Below are positions 25,188 to 34,707 of a DNA stretch of 64,000 nt, one piece after another. This DNA is from Clostridia bacterium (GTDB lineage: Bacteria > Bacillota > Clostridia > Christensenellales > Aristaeellaceae), in the NCBI GenBank assembly GCA_017501255.1, contig JAFVXE010000028.1:153096-217095 (forward strand). Reading direction: 5' to 3'. Within the stretch, counting starts at the first letter, position 1. Each line of letters begins with the position of its first letter. The notes below the pieces were generated by a model, which ran no database searches, had not been told where the DNA came from, and saw only the letters and a program-made list of their open reading frames with translations. Position numbers and translations under genes: made by a program.

Positions 25188-26382
25188 CTTCATTGCTCCT
25201 TTGCTGTGCCATCAGGCGGTCCAGCCAGTCCGCCACCCGCTGGGTGGTGGGATGGGGCACGCCTTTCTGGCTCTTTACATAATCGAGGGTTGACCGGAGG
25301 GAATGGCTCATGGCAGCGGGAAGGCTTTCCTGTGCCAGCCTGCGAACCTCTTCCAGCGCCGGATAGCTGCGCCGGGAAGGCTCAATCTTGTCGGACAGAA
25401 ATACGATCATATCCAGCGGCAGCATCCCCACCTTGCCGGTGGTATGGCAGCGGATGGCAGCCAGCACATTGGGGTCGGTAATGCCATAATCCCGCTCGGC
25501 CACCACTGCCCCCACGGGGCCGTGGAGCAGGTTGCCGTTCTGGAAAGTGATCTTGTCAATCAGCAGCCGGTGTTCCTTGGCAATCTGCTGCATTTCGCCA
25601 AGGGGCATACACTTGGCGCAGTCGTGCAAAAGGGCCGCGGTGGCTGCGGTATCCTCGGAAATTCCGTGCTGCCGGGCCAATCTGCGGGCTGTCCAGCTCA
25701 CCAGCAGGGAATGAAGCAGCCGCTTTTCGCTCAGGTTCTTCTTCAGCTTGGCATAGGCTGCTTCGCCAATCGCCGGGCTGGCTTCCCTGCCGTAGAGGCC
25801 CATCTGCCGGATGTATTCGATCACCTGCAGCTTCAGTTCGTCCGGGTCGCCGCCTTCCTTCAGTTCAGCCCGAACGGCGGTGGAACTCACATCCCTGGGG
25901 GGCAGGCTCAAGAAACTGAACTTGCAGCCCTGCTTGCGCAGCTTATGGCAGCGGGGATCGTCCTCCGGGGTATGGGTGGCCCGGCGGCACACCAGAAAGC
26001 GGGTCAGCTCAAACACCTTGTCTGCCTTGCGCCAGTTGGGCAGATCAAAGAGGGTATCCTCGCCAATGATGTAATAAAACTCCGCATTTGGCAGCTGCTT
26101 TTTCAGCAGCGTCAAGGTATCCACCGTATAGATGGTGCCCTTGCGCTCCAGCTCAATGCGGCTGGGCTCAAACCCGGTCATGCCACTGACCGCCAGACGA
26201 GTCATTTCATAGCGGTGCTCCGCATCCTCCAGCCCTTCTTTCTTGTGGGGCGGGTTGCCGGTGGGCAGAAACAGCACCCGATCCAGCTTGCCTTCTTTCA
26301 GGGCGCAGGCAGCCATTTCCAGATGACGCTCATGGATGGGATTGAAACTTCCGCCCATGAGACCGATTTTCTCCTCGGGCAC
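25180..26382 (-). CDS. nadD: NadD-YqeK fusion: nicotinate-nucleotide adenylyltransferase plus HD hydrolase
   Basis: 400 residues. Residues 1-205 are NadD, with 'GLMGGSFNPIHERH' (GxFxPxHxxH nucleotidyltransferase site) and 'VSSTAVR' (the ISSTxIR element). It makes deamido-NAD from nicotinate mononucleotide and ATP. Residues about 205-400 are the YqeK HD domain, with 'HSLLVSWTA', 'LLHDCAK' and 'DKIEPSR'; YqeK proteins hydrolyse Ap4A. In Bacillus these are two adjacent genes. The residue before the second His of the first motif is Arg (HERH), where Gly is usual. The start at 26382 has AAGGAGG upstream. Confidence 0.94.
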   Translation of the reverse strand: MPEEKIGLMGGSFNPIHERHLEMAACALKEGKLDRVLFLPTGNPPHKKEGLEDAEHRYEMTRLAVSGMTGFEPSRIELERKGTIYTVDTLTLLKKQLPNAEFYYIIGEDTLFDLPNWRKADKVFELTRFLVCRRATHTPEDDPRCHKLRKQGCKFSFLSLPPRDVSSTAVRAELKEGGDPDELKLQVIEYIRQMGLYGREASPAIGEAAYAKLKKNLSEKRLLHSLLVSWTARRLARQHGISEDTAATAALLHDCAKCMPLGEMQQIAKEHRLLIDKITFQNGNLLHGPVGAVVAERDYGITDPNVLAAIRCHTTGKVGMLPLDMIVFLSDKIEPSRRSYPALEEVRRLAQESLPAAMSHSLRSTLDYVKSQKGVPHPTTQRVADWLDRLMAQQRSNEDE

Positions 26383-26473
26383 AACTGCGCCTCCTTTCGT
26401 TGGGGGATTGGATGATTATACTAAAAATCACGGAAAAGGGAAAGCTATTTTCGGAAAGCGGGGTGTATTTTCC

Positions 26474-27313
26474 ATGCACAAATACCAGCCCAAGGCGCCC
26501 TTGGGAGAGGCGGCGGACAAATTGCTCCGGGCCATGCTGGCTGCGCTGGCAGGCACGGCGTGGTTCGTGTACCTGTGGGGCCTTCGTCTGACGGCTCTGA
26601 CCGCAGGGATCGCCATGGGCGGCCTCATCTGGCTGATGGTGCGGCAGCTGGGCAAAAAGCGGGTGATGCGCCGGGAAGCACAGATGCGGCAGATGATCGG
26701 CGGGGAACTGGCGCTGAGCCGCCTGATGATGCTCTCTCCCCGGCACGCTGCCTTTCAGGCGGCGCTGTGGCTATTGCCCAAGGCGGATATCCACATGGAA
26801 AAGGCCTTGCCCTGGGGCGTGCTGGGCACCTGGAAAGGCGGGCGGGTGCTGGTGCGGCTCATCGCCCAGCATGAAAGCCTACCCATCAATGTACAGCAGG
26901 TGATCAAGGCTGTCCGGGACGCCCACGATCAGGAGGCGGATCGCTGCCTTCTGTGCGTAACAGCCCCCGTCAGCAAGGAAGCCGCTGCCTATGCGGAGGA
27001 CTTGGAAATGCCCATCCGTATCGTAACAAGGGAGGAACTGGTAGCCCTTGCCGGAGCCAACGAACCCGCCACCGATGAACAGCTGCACCGGATGGCCGAA
27101 GGGCGGCGGCACAAGAACCGCAACTGGCAGGGCTGGCTGGCGGAGATTCTGTCTCCCAAGCGGGCCAAACGCTACTTATGGTACGGTATCGCCCTTGCAG
27201 CGCTGGCCCTGCTGACCCGTCAATGGGTGTATCCTTTTCCCTCGGCGGTGTGCCTGTTGCTGTATGCGGGCTGCAAGATCCGCAACTGGCGCAGAAAGGA
27301 GGAAAGCTGGTAA
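26474..27313 (+). CDS. Membrane protein with a degenerate Mrr-like nuclease fold
   Basis: 279 residues. Two hydrophobic helices (about 18-60), a soluble middle (about 70-215) and two more helices near the C-terminus (about 230-265). The middle reads like an Mrr-type restriction endonuclease core: a strand 'VLVRLIAQHES', helix 'VQQVIKAVRDA', strand 'CLLCVTAPVSKEAAAYAED' and 'MPIRIVTREELVAL'. The catalytic Q/E-x-K that should end the first strand is not present, so it may not cut DNA. The ATG at 26474 was chosen because the upstream extension crosses the nadD promoter region; its ribosome binding site is weak. Its stop lies 4 bases from the convergent rsmA stop. I infer fold only, not function. 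Confidence 0.7.
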   Translation: MHKYQPKAPLGEAADKLLRAMLAALAGTAWFVYLWGLRLTALTAGIAMGGLIWLMVRQLGKKRVMRREAQMRQMIGGELALSRLMMLSPRHAAFQAALWLLPKADIHMEKALPWGVLGTWKGGRVLVRLIAQHESLPINVQQVIKAVRDAHDQEADRCLLCVTAPVSKEAAAYAEDLEMPIRIVTREELVALAGANEPATDEQLHRMAEGRRHKNRNWQGWLAEILSPKRAKRYLWYGIALAALALLTRQWVYPFPSAVCLLLYAGCKIRNWRRKEESW

Positions 27314-27317
27314 GTTC

Positions 27318-28151
27318 TCAGCCTGCGCAAGCATTGGACAGGACAATCCACTGCTCCACAGACAATTCTTCAGCCCGGGCGGTGGATTTGAGCCCTTCCG
27401 CCTCCATGGCGGCAAGGAGTTTTTCGCCATCCACGGTGCCTTTGAGAGCATTGGTCAGCGTTTTGCGGCGGTGATTAAAGCCATCCTTCATCATCCGCAT
27501 CAGCCGTTTTTCGTTGGTGACCGGTGCTACCGGCTGCTTGCGCATCCGCAGATGGATGAAAGCGCTGTCCACCTTGGGCGGCGGCGTGAAGGCCTCGGCG
27601 GGTACAATGGCTTCCAGCTCCGGCTGGCACCAGTAGCGGCACCGGGCGCTGAGGAGCCCGTAGGCATCATCGCCGGGCAAAGCCAGCAGCTTGTCCGCCA
27701 CTTCCTTCTGCACCATCAGGGACAGCTGCCGGATGGGAAGGCCGCTTTCCCACAGAAGATCCAGTATGGGGGTGGTGATGTTATAGGGAATATTGGCAAT
27801 GACATAAAAATCCTCACCCAGAGGGGCGCAGAGTTCCCGGATGGGCTGCTTGCGGATATCCCCCACCACGATGGTCAGGTTGTCAAAGCGCTCGGTTTTC
27901 ATACGCAGGAAGGGCAGCACATCCTGATCCACTTCCACGGCGATCACCTGCCCCGCTTCCTGACAGAGCTGATAGGTGAGCATTCCGCTGCCCGGGCCGA
28001 TTTCCAGCACCTTGTTTTCCTTGCTCACGCCGGTGGATTTGACCAAAGCGGATAGGAGCGCTTCATCATACAGGAAATGCTGGCCCAGATCATGCTTGTA
28101 GTTGACACCCTCCTTACGCTGTCGGGTGGCTTTCTGGTAGGATTTCTTCAT
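27318..28151 (-). CDS. rsmA: 16S rRNA dimethyladenosine transferase RsmA (KsgA)
   Basis: 277 residues. S-adenosylmethionine site 'VLEIGPGSGMLTYQL' (motif I), 'VEVDQD' and the catalytic 'NIPYNITTPIL' (NLPY-type motif IV) are present. 'HDLGQHFLYDE' at the N-terminus is the family start. It dimethylates two adenosines in helix 45 of 16S rRNA. The ATG at 28151 shares one base with the dnaX stop codon (TAATG), so translation is coupled. Confidence 0.97.
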   Translation of the reverse strand: MKKSYQKATRQRKEGVNYKHDLGQHFLYDEALLSALVKSTGVSKENKVLEIGPGSGMLTYQLCQEAGQVIAVEVDQDVLPFLRMKTERFDNLTIVVGDIRKQPIRELCAPLGEDFYVIANIPYNITTPILDLLWESGLPIRQLSLMVQKEVADKLLALPGDDAYGLLSARCRYWCQPELEAIVPAEAFTPPPKVDSAFIHLRMRKQPVAPVTNEKRLMRMMKDGFNHRRKTLTNALKGTVDGEKLLAAMEAEGLKSTARAEELSVEQWIVLSNACAG

Positions 28152-29818
28152 TATGCTTTCCCCTCGTCAATCTGCACATTCTCCCGGCCGAAGGTTTGAA
28201 ACAGCATTTGCTCGTTGGCTTCCCGGGCATCGTTCTGGGCTGTGTTCACCGCTTCGCCCTCCAGTACCACTTCCAGCTTCACCGGCTTTCCGGCTGCCTG
28301 GCTGAGATACTCGTTCAGCTTTTCCTTCCGGGCGGGCTGGTTCAGCTTCACATAGGAAAAATCTTTCTTGGCACGGGCGATCTGCACCCGGTAGGTGTCG
28401 TTCTCTTCACCAAGAAAGCGCTCATTGCGCAACAGGCCCAAAAGCGGCGGCTCGTTCTTGCTCAGAATGGACAGAAACTCCTTCCAGACCAGCTTGGCAT
28501 CGTTGGGAATGGGTTTGGCAGCAGGTTCAGCGGCAGGGGTCGCATCATCGCTGGCAGCGCTGGCCGCACTACCGGCCTTGACAGCAGCTTTTCCAGCCTT
28601 GGCAGCAGACCCTTCTGCCGGAGCGGCAACGGTATAAGCGCCGCTGTCCAGCTTGGATTGCAGCTGACTGAGCTGGGCTTCCAGTTCCCCGATGCGTTCC
28701 ATCAGCGCTTCACTGCTTTCGCCCGCATTCTGCTGGCAAGCCCGGAGGGAAGCGGATTCCAGGCCGATGCGGGGTGTGGAGGCAAAGCGCAATTCTCCCT
28801 CTGCCTTCACGAAATCATCCAAAATACGCAGAAGTCTTGCGGAGGAGAACTGCTCCGCTTGCTGGCGATACCGCTTTTCATCCTCATCGGTCACATCCAG
28901 AATGGAGGCGGCATCCTTGTCCACGGCCTTCACCGTCAAAAGCGCGCGCATATGCGCCGACATTTCCCTGAGGAATACCTGCGGCTCCCGGCCGGAGCGC
29001 ATCAGCTCGTCCACCTTGCGCATCACGCCGCCGGCATCATAGGCAGCCAGCAGTTCCGCATAGGTAAAGAGAAAATCCTTATCGGAAGTGCCCAGCACAT
29101 CCCGCACCTGTGCGGCCGTGATGGCGCCGCCCTCCGCACCGGCCACACACATATCCAGAATGCTGAACGCATCACGCATGGCGCCCTCAGCAGCCCGGGC
29201 CACCATCTGCAGGGCTTCTTCCTCGGCGGTGAAACTCATCTCATCCAGCGCAAGGCGCATACGCTCCACCATCAGGTTGGAGGGAATACGCCCGAAATCG
29301 TACCGCTGCACCCGGGAAAGGATGGTGGCAGGCAGCTTGTGAGGCTCCGTGGTGGCCAGAATGAACACGATATGCTCCGGCGGCTCCTCCAGGGTTTTCA
29401 GCAGCGCATTGAAAGCGGAGGTGGACAGCATATGCACCTCGTCGATGATGTATACCTTATAGCGGCCCATCTGGGGCGGATAGGGCACCTGATCCAGCAA
29501 TTCACGCATTTCTTCCACTCGGCTGTGGCTGGCGGCGTCCATCTCCACCACATCCATGGTGCTTTCATTCATGATGGCCCTGCACACATCACACTGTCCG
29601 CAGGGGTCGCCATGGTTGGGGTTCAGGCAGTTCACCGCCCGGCTCATCAGCTTGGCCAGCGTGGTTTTGCCCGTGCCGCGGCAGCCGCAGAAAAGATAGG
29701 CATGAGCAATACGCCCCACCTCAATCTGATTCCGCAGTGCCTTGACGGCAGCGGTCTGCCCCAGTACCTGTTCAAATGTCATCGGTCGCCAGCGGCGGTA
29801 AAGTGCCTGATATGCCAT
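28151..29818 (-). CDS. dnaX: DNA polymerase III subunit gamma/tau
   Basis: 555 residues from the ATG at 29818. Clamp-loader AAA+ motor: Walker A 'CGCRGTGKTTLAK', the zinc cluster 'CLNPNHGDPCGQCDVC', Walker B 'VYIIDEVHML' and sensor 1 'FILATTEPHKLP'. The collar follows to about 370, then an A-rich linker (about 400-470) and a tau-type C-terminal domain ending '...ENVQIDEGKA'. It loads the beta clamp at the fork. GGAGG precedes the start. An upstream in-frame extension of 21 residues is unlikely. A promoter lies at 29886-29914. Confidence 0.97.
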   Translation of the reverse strand: MAYQALYRRWRPMTFEQVLGQTAAVKALRNQIEVGRIAHAYLFCGCRGTGKTTLAKLMSRAVNCLNPNHGDPCGQCDVCRAIMNESTMDVVEMDAASHSRVEEMRELLDQVPYPPQMGRYKVYIIDEVHMLSTSAFNALLKTLEEPPEHIVFILATTEPHKLPATILSRVQRYDFGRIPSNLMVERMRLALDEMSFTAEEEALQMVARAAEGAMRDAFSILDMCVAGAEGGAITAAQVRDVLGTSDKDFLFTYAELLAAYDAGGVMRKVDELMRSGREPQVFLREMSAHMRALLTVKAVDKDAASILDVTDEDEKRYRQQAEQFSSARLLRILDDFVKAEGELRFASTPRIGLESASLRACQQNAGESSEALMERIGELEAQLSQLQSKLDSGAYTVAAPAEGSAAKAGKAAVKAGSAASAASDDATPAAEPAAKPIPNDAKLVWKEFLSILSKNEPPLLGLLRNERFLGEENDTYRVQIARAKKDFSYVKLNQPARKEKLNEYLSQAAGKPVKLEVVLEGEAVNTAQNDAREANEQMLFQTFGRENVQIDEGKA

Positions 29819-29885
29819 AGCGCCTCCATGAAAGCCTGTTGTAAACGGGTTTGTCGGGCCTGCATGAGCATAGACCCGCAATCAT

Positions 29886-29914
29886 AGTATATCATTTTTG
29901 GCCCCAGATGAAAA
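29886..29914 (-). promoter_or_regulatory. Promoter of dnaX-rsmA
   Basis: Minus-strand TTTTCA (29909-29914), 17-base spacer, TATACT (29886-29891), about 68 bases before the dnaX ATG. Confidence 0.55.
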
Positions 29915-30028
29915 GCACCACCGCCGTCCTGACAGGCTTTTTGCAGAAAAAAGCAGGAATTTGGACCGTGGGTAACGTATAAACCTATATGTACCATTTT
30001 GGTAAGTATCGTAACGGAGGTGGGCGGC

Positions 30029-31033
30029 ATGACTTTCCGGGAGGAACAGGAGCGGGAGGAGCAGAGCCGTCTGTCCCCATATGCTGCTTTGAGCAGCCAG
30101 TCCAAAGGCCGCCAGCGGAAAGTGGCCCCCTGCGAGCTGCGCACCTGCTACCAGCGGGACCGGGACCGGATTATTCACTGCAAAAGTTTCCGGCGGCTGA
30201 AATTCAAAACCCAGGTGTTTCTTTCCCCCAAGGGCGACCACTACCGCACCCGCCTGACCCATACGCTGGAGGTGGCGCAGGTGGCCCGTACCATCGCCCG
30301 TTCCCTGCGCCTCAATGAAGATTTGACCGAGGCCATCGCTTTGGGCCACGATCTGGGACACACCCCCTTCGGTCACATTGGCGAGCGCACGCTGGACCGT
30401 TTGGTGGGCGGCGGTTTCCGCCACAATGAGCAGAGCCTGCGGGTAGCGGAACGTCTGGAACATGACGGCAAGGGGCTGAACCTTTGTGCGGAGACGCTGG
30501 ACGGCATCCGCAACCATTCCGGCAAGGACGAGCCTGCCACCTTGGAGGGTTGGTGTGTGCGCCGGGCGGACCGCATCGCCTACATCAACCACGATATCGA
30601 CGATGCTATCCGGGGCGGCATTCTGAAGCCCTTTGAACTGCCCCGCCGGTGCCTGTCCGTGCTGGGCCAGACCCACGGCGAGCGCATCAATACCATGATT
30701 GCGGATATTGTGCGGGAAAGCCGGGAGCAACCCTTTATCCGCATGAGTCCGGAGGTGGAGGAAGCCAGCGATGAACTGCGTTCCTTCCTCTTTGCCAACG
30801 TATACCACGACAGCTGGCGTGCCCGGGAAGAGGAAAAATGCGATTATGTGGTGGCGGGTCTCTTTGACCACTACAGCCGCCACCCGGAGCAGCTGCCTGC
30901 CGAGTATCTGGAGATCTGTTACACCGAGGGTGCCGAGCGTGCCGTGTGCGATTTTGTGGGCTGCATGACCGATCGCTACGCCATTGACCGCTTTAACGAG
31001 GTCTACGTACCCGGCGCATTTGGCAGCTATTGA
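30029..31033 (+). CDS. dGTPase-like HD-domain triphosphohydrolase
   Basis: 334 residues. HD superfamily metal site: 'RTRLTHTLEVAQVA' (first His) and 'IALGHDLGHTPFGHIGE' (HD pair), then 'HNEQSLR' and 'ADRIAYINHDIDDA' (late Asp). Proteins of this type cleave dNTPs to nucleosides and triphosphate. The arrangement dgt-like, dnaG, rpoD recurs in Clostridia. GGAGG eight bases before the ATG at 30029 sets the start. A TACCA/TGGTA dyad sits at about 29992-30004 just upstream. Confidence 0.93.
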   Translation: MTFREEQEREEQSRLSPYAALSSQSKGRQRKVAPCELRTCYQRDRDRIIHCKSFRRLKFKTQVFLSPKGDHYRTRLTHTLEVAQVARTIARSLRLNEDLTEAIALGHDLGHTPFGHIGERTLDRLVGGGFRHNEQSLRVAERLEHDGKGLNLCAETLDGIRNHSGKDEPATLEGWCVRRADRIAYINHDIDDAIRGGILKPFELPRRCLSVLGQTHGERINTMIADIVRESREQPFIRMSPEVEEASDELRSFLFANVYHDSWRAREEEKCDYVVAGLFDHYSRHPEQLPAEYLEICYTEGAERAVCDFVGCMTDRYAIDRFNEVYVPGAFGSY

Positions 31034-31114
31034 CAGTTTGTCGTAAAATGTTGATTTTCCCGGCAGGAATGTAACCCGCCGCGGCGAATGATAAAGGAGT
31101 GGGTGAACGATACC

Positions 31115-32848
31115 ATGGCCGGAAGATTCCCTTCCCAGTGGCTGGACGAGCTGCGTGCAAGGGCTGACATTGTATCCGTCGTCAGCTCCTATGTAACGCT
31201 GAAGAAGAACGGGCATAGATACGTAGGTCTGTGCCCGTTTCACAACGAAAAGTCCCCGTCCTTCCACGTGGACGAGCAAAAACAGCTCTACCACTGCTTC
31301 GGCTGCAAGGCCGGCGGCAGCGTCATCCAGTTTGTGATGGAGATGGAGCATCTTTCCTTTCAGGAGGCGGTGGCCCATCTGGCGGAGCAGCTGCATATGC
31401 CCCTGCCGGAAATGCAGCACGATCCTGCCTATGAGCAGCGGCGTTCCCTCAAGGAGCGCATCTTTCTGGCCAACAAAGCCGCCGCAAGGCTGTACCATCA
31501 GCACCTGTGGCAGCCGGAAGGCAAAAGTATCCTTGACTATCTCAAAAGCCGGGGCCTCAGCGATGGCGTGATCCGCCGCTTTGGCATCGGCGCAGCCCCG
31601 GAACGCCCCACCATCTGCAAAACCCTGATGGAGGAAGGCTTTACCGAGGAAGAACTTCGGCAGGCGGGCCTGATGCTCACCCGGGAGGGGCGCAGCTTCG
31701 ATATGTTCCGCAACCGTGCCATGTTCCCCATTATTGACGCCTATGGCAATGTGCTCGGCTTTGGCGGCCGGGCCATGGGAGATGCCAAACCCAAGTATCT
31801 CAACACCTCCGACACCCCTGCGTTCAACAAGCGTTTAGGCGTGTTTGCAGCCAATCTGCTGCGCAAGGCACGCGGCCTGAAACGGGTGATTCTGGTGGAA
31901 GGATACATGGATGTGGTCGCTCTGAGCCAGTATGGTATAGAAGGCGTTGCCGCAACTCTCGGCACCGCCCTGACCCCGGAGCAGGCCCGCCTGCTCAACC
32001 GCTTCGCCCCGCAGGTGGTATTGGCCTACGATGGCGACAGCGCCGGTCAGAACGCCATCCTCCGTGGACTGGATGTTCTGGAGGAAGCAAATGTACCCGC
32101 CCGTGTGCTGGTATTCCCCGATGGGCTTGACCCGGACGAGTTTATCCGTCAGGAAGGCATCGAAGCCTTCCAGCAACTAAAGCCCCTTTCGGCGGTGCAC
32201 TACCGTATGCTGCGGGAGAAGGACAAGTACGATATGTCCCTGGAGGAGGCGCGTGTGCAGTACGCCAAAGCCTGTGCCGCATTCCTCGCCAAAGTGCACG
32301 AGCCGGTGGAGCTGGACAGCTACTTAAAGCAGCTGTCGCTGGAAACCGGCATCGACAAACCTGTGCTGATGGAACAGATCGGTCTGAAATCCGCCGCTCA
32401 TCAAGCACCGGCAGCCAAGCGGGAATCCTTTGCCCGCAAGGTACGGCAAACCCCTCAGGTGGACTGGACAGCCCGCACCCTGCTGGCTGCGCTGGCTACC
32501 GGACGGTTGCCCAAAGACATTGTAACCCCCGAAGAATTTGAGGACGAGCACCTGCGCAGCCTGTGTGAGGCGCTTCTCAGCGGGCAGAGCCCTGCCTCGC
32601 TGATGGAAGAGCAGCCTGATGACCAGAGCCGTGCATTGCTCAGTGATATTCTGTCCATCGACACCCAGCTGGATGACGAAGGCCTTCGGCGAATGGCAAG
32701 CGATTGCCTCACCAAGCTGCGCCGCCAGCGGCTGGAAGGTGAACTGGACAGGCTGCAGGCCTCTCTGCCCACACTGTCCGAGGAAGAACGCATCCGGGAA
32801 ACCCAGCGTGCCTTCCTTCTGACCAAACAACTACAGGACTTGTTGTAA
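31115..32848 (+). CDS. dnaG: DNA primase DnaG
   Basis: 577 residues from the ATG at 31115. The N-terminal zinc-binding domain is 'CPFHNEKSPSFHV...HCFGCKAGG' (C-H-C-C). The TOPRIM core has 'VILVEGYMDVVAL' and 'LAYDGDSAGQ'. The C-terminal helicase-binding domain covers about residues 440-577. It makes RNA primers. Earlier in-frame starts (ATG 31088, GTG 31103) exist; AAAGGAG lies three bases before the GTG but 15 before the chosen ATG. I prefer 31115 because the protein then begins like other DnaG proteins; the GTG is a real alternative. Confidence 0.95.
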   Translation: MAGRFPSQWLDELRARADIVSVVSSYVTLKKNGHRYVGLCPFHNEKSPSFHVDEQKQLYHCFGCKAGGSVIQFVMEMEHLSFQEAVAHLAEQLHMPLPEMQHDPAYEQRRSLKERIFLANKAAARLYHQHLWQPEGKSILDYLKSRGLSDGVIRRFGIGAAPERPTICKTLMEEGFTEEELRQAGLMLTREGRSFDMFRNRAMFPIIDAYGNVLGFGGRAMGDAKPKYLNTSDTPAFNKRLGVFAANLLRKARGLKRVILVEGYMDVVALSQYGIEGVAATLGTALTPEQARLLNRFAPQVVLAYDGDSAGQNAILRGLDVLEEANVPARVLVFPDGLDPDEFIRQEGIEAFQQLKPLSAVHYRMLREKDKYDMSLEEARVQYAKACAAFLAKVHEPVELDSYLKQLSLETGIDKPVLMEQIGLKSAAHQAPAAKRESFARKVRQTPQVDWTARTLLAALATGRLPKDIVTPEEFEDEHLRSLCEALLSGQSPASLMEEQPDDQSRALLSDILSIDTQLDDEGLRRMASDCLTKLRRQRLEGELDRLQASLPTLSEEERIRETQRAFLLTKQLQDLL

Positions 32849-32881
32849 TCCCCCCCGCGTACGACAAAAGGAGTGAGACGG

Positions 32882-33967
32882 TTGAGTGCAAATCAGTCGC
32901 AGGAAGCGATTAAGCTCAAGCTCAACGAACTATACGAGGACGCCAAGCAGAAAGGCGCCATCACCAAGGATGAAGTGGCCAATCAGCTGATGGAGCTGGA
33001 AATCGATGCCGATCAGATGAACAAGGTTTTCGAAACCTTGGAGCGTTTGGGCATTGACGTGGTCAACGAATTCGACCCCGTTCCCGCCGAGGAACTGGTG
33101 GAGCCGGAGCAGATCGACCTGAGCGTGCCCGAGGGCATCAGCGTGGATGACCCTGTCCGTATGTACCTCAAGGAGATCGGCAAGGTGCCTCTGCTGACTG
33201 CGGAGGAAGAGATCGAGATTGCCAAGCGCATGGAAGAAGGCGACGAGGACGCCAAGCAGAAGCTGACCGAAGCCAACCTGCGTCTGGTGGTATCCATCGC
33301 CAAGCGCTATGTGGGCCGTGGTATGCTGTTCCTGGATCTGATTCAGGAGGGCAATCTGGGCCTGATCAAGGCGGTGGACAAATTCGACTACCGCAAGGGC
33401 TACAAGTTCTCCACCTACGCCACCTGGTGGATCCGTCAGGCCATCACCCGCGCCATTGCAGATCAGGCCCGCACCATCCGTATCCCCGTGCACATGGTGG
33501 AAACCATCAACAAGCTCATCCGCATCTCCCGCCAGCTGTTGCAGGAGTATGGCCGTGAACCCACTCCCGACGAAATCGCCAAGGTGATGAACATTTCCGA
33601 AAGCAAGGTGCGGGAGATTATCAAGATTGCTCAGGAGCCGGTTTCTCTGGAAACCCCCATCGGCGAGGAAGAGGACAGCCATCTGGGCGACTTCATTCCC
33701 GACGATGATGCGCCCGCCCCTGCTGATGCCGCCAGCTTCACCCTGATGAAGGAACAGCTGATGGATGTGCTGGATACCCTCACCCCCCGTGAAGAGAAGG
33801 TGCTGCGTCTCCGTTTTGGTCTGGATGACGGCCACCAGCGCACTTTGGAGGAAGTGGGCCGGGTATTCAAGGTAACCCGTGAACGTATCCGTCAGATCGA
33901 AGCCAAGGCCCTGCGCAAGCTGCGCCATCCCAGCCGTTCCAAGAAGCTGAAGGATTACCTTGACTGA
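32882..33967 (+). CDS. rpoD: Primary sigma factor RpoD/SigA
   Basis: 361 residues. The sigma-1.1 region is short (1-75). Then come regions 1.2-2.4 with '[17 protein letters not shown]' and '[13 protein letters not shown]', region 3 and region 4 with '[15 protein letters not shown]' and the helix-turn-helix '[19 protein letters not shown]'. I chose a TTG start at 32882 with AAAAGGAG eight bases upstream; the GTG at 32873 overlaps the ribosome binding site itself. It overlaps trmK by one base (TGATG). Region 2.4-3.0 is where extended -10 recognition is made, of interest given the many TGn promoters in this window. Confidence 0.97.
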   Translation: MSANQSQEAIKLKLNELYEDAKQKGAITKDEVANQLMELEIDADQMNKVFETLERLGIDVVNEFDPVPAEELVEPEQIDLSVPEGISVDDPVRMYLKEIGKVPLLTAEEEIEIAKRMEEGDEDAKQKLTEANLRLVVSIAKRYVGRGMLFLDLIQEGNLGLIKAVDKFDYRKGYKFSTYATWWIRQAITRAIADQARTIRIPVHMVETINKLIRISRQLLQEYGREPTPDEIAKVMNISESKVREIIKIAQEPVSLETPIGEEEDSHLGDFIPDDDAPAPADAASFTLMKEQLMDVLDTLTPREEKVLRLRFGLDDGHQRTLEEVGRVFKVTRERIRQIEAKALRKLRHPSRSKKLKDYLD

Positions 33968-34704
33968 TGGACAAGCAAGTACGAACCCAACGTGCCCCGC
34001 TGCTGGATGAACGGCTGGAAGCTGCCGTTGCCATGGCGGTTCCCTGCCGCATCTGTGCGGACATCGGCGCCGACCATGGCAAGCTGAGCGCCGCCATGCT
34101 GTGCCGGGGTCTCTGCCAGCATATGCTGGTCAGCGATATCAGCGACAAGGCGCTGGACAAATCTCGGGTGCTGCTGGGAAACCTGCATTTGCAGGATCAG
34201 GTCACCTTTGCCGTTGCCGATGGACTGGATGGCGCAAAGCTGTTGAAGGAGCCTCTGGATACCTGCTTTATTCTGGGTATGGGCGGCGAAACCATGGCGC
34301 ATATTCTCACCCAGGGCAAAGCCGTCCTTCATGGCGCAGCACTGATTCTCAGCCCCCAGACAGATATTCCGCTGGTGCGTGCAACGCTGGTGGATATCGG
34401 CTACCGCCTTCGCCGGGAAGAGATCATTCCCAGCGGCAAGCGGCATTATGTGCTCATGCGGGCGGAACCTGCCGCCCCGGGCGAGCGGGTCTATACCGTC
34501 GAGGAACTGATTCTTGGCCCGGTGCTTGTGAGGGAGCGTCCCGCAGCATGGGAGGCCTACCTGCGCCGGGAGGAACAATACGCAATCACCGCCGTTACCG
34601 CAATGGAAAAAGCCTCTACAAACAAGGACCCCGAGCGGCTCGCGCATTTCCGCGGGACGCTTTCCCTTGTTCAGGAGGCTCTGCGGGGCTTTGAGAAGGA
34701 GTAA
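33967..34704 (+). CDS. trmK: tRNA (adenine(22)-N1)-methyltransferase TrmK
   Basis: 245 residues. SAM-binding start 'ICADIGADHGKLSAAML' (the D-x-G-x-D-H-G-xL variant typical of TrmK), then 'CFILGMGGETMAHIL'. A C-terminal coiled-coil region (about 190-245) follows, as in Bacillus YqfN. It methylates A22 of tRNA-Ser/Tyr. It is coupled to rpoD by a one-base overlap and is followed after 3 bases by the Nif3-like gene, as yqfN-yqfO follow sigA in Bacillus. Confidence 0.95.
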   Translation: MDKQVRTQRAPLLDERLEAAVAMAVPCRICADIGADHGKLSAAMLCRGLCQHMLVSDISDKALDKSRVLLGNLHLQDQVTFAVADGLDGAKLLKEPLDTCFILGMGGETMAHILTQGKAVLHGAALILSPQTDIPLVRATLVDIGYRLRREEIIPSGKRHYVLMRAEPAAPGERVYTVEELILGPVLVRERPAAWEAYLRREEQYAITAVTAMEKASTNKDPERLAHFRGTLSLVQEALRGFEKE

Positions 34705-34707
34705 CCC

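Noticed and set aside
29819..30028. Small SRP RNA gene upstream of dnaX, as in Bacillus.
   Set aside because: I looked for the conserved SRP loop sequence on both strands and found none; only promoter and ribosome-binding features are visible.
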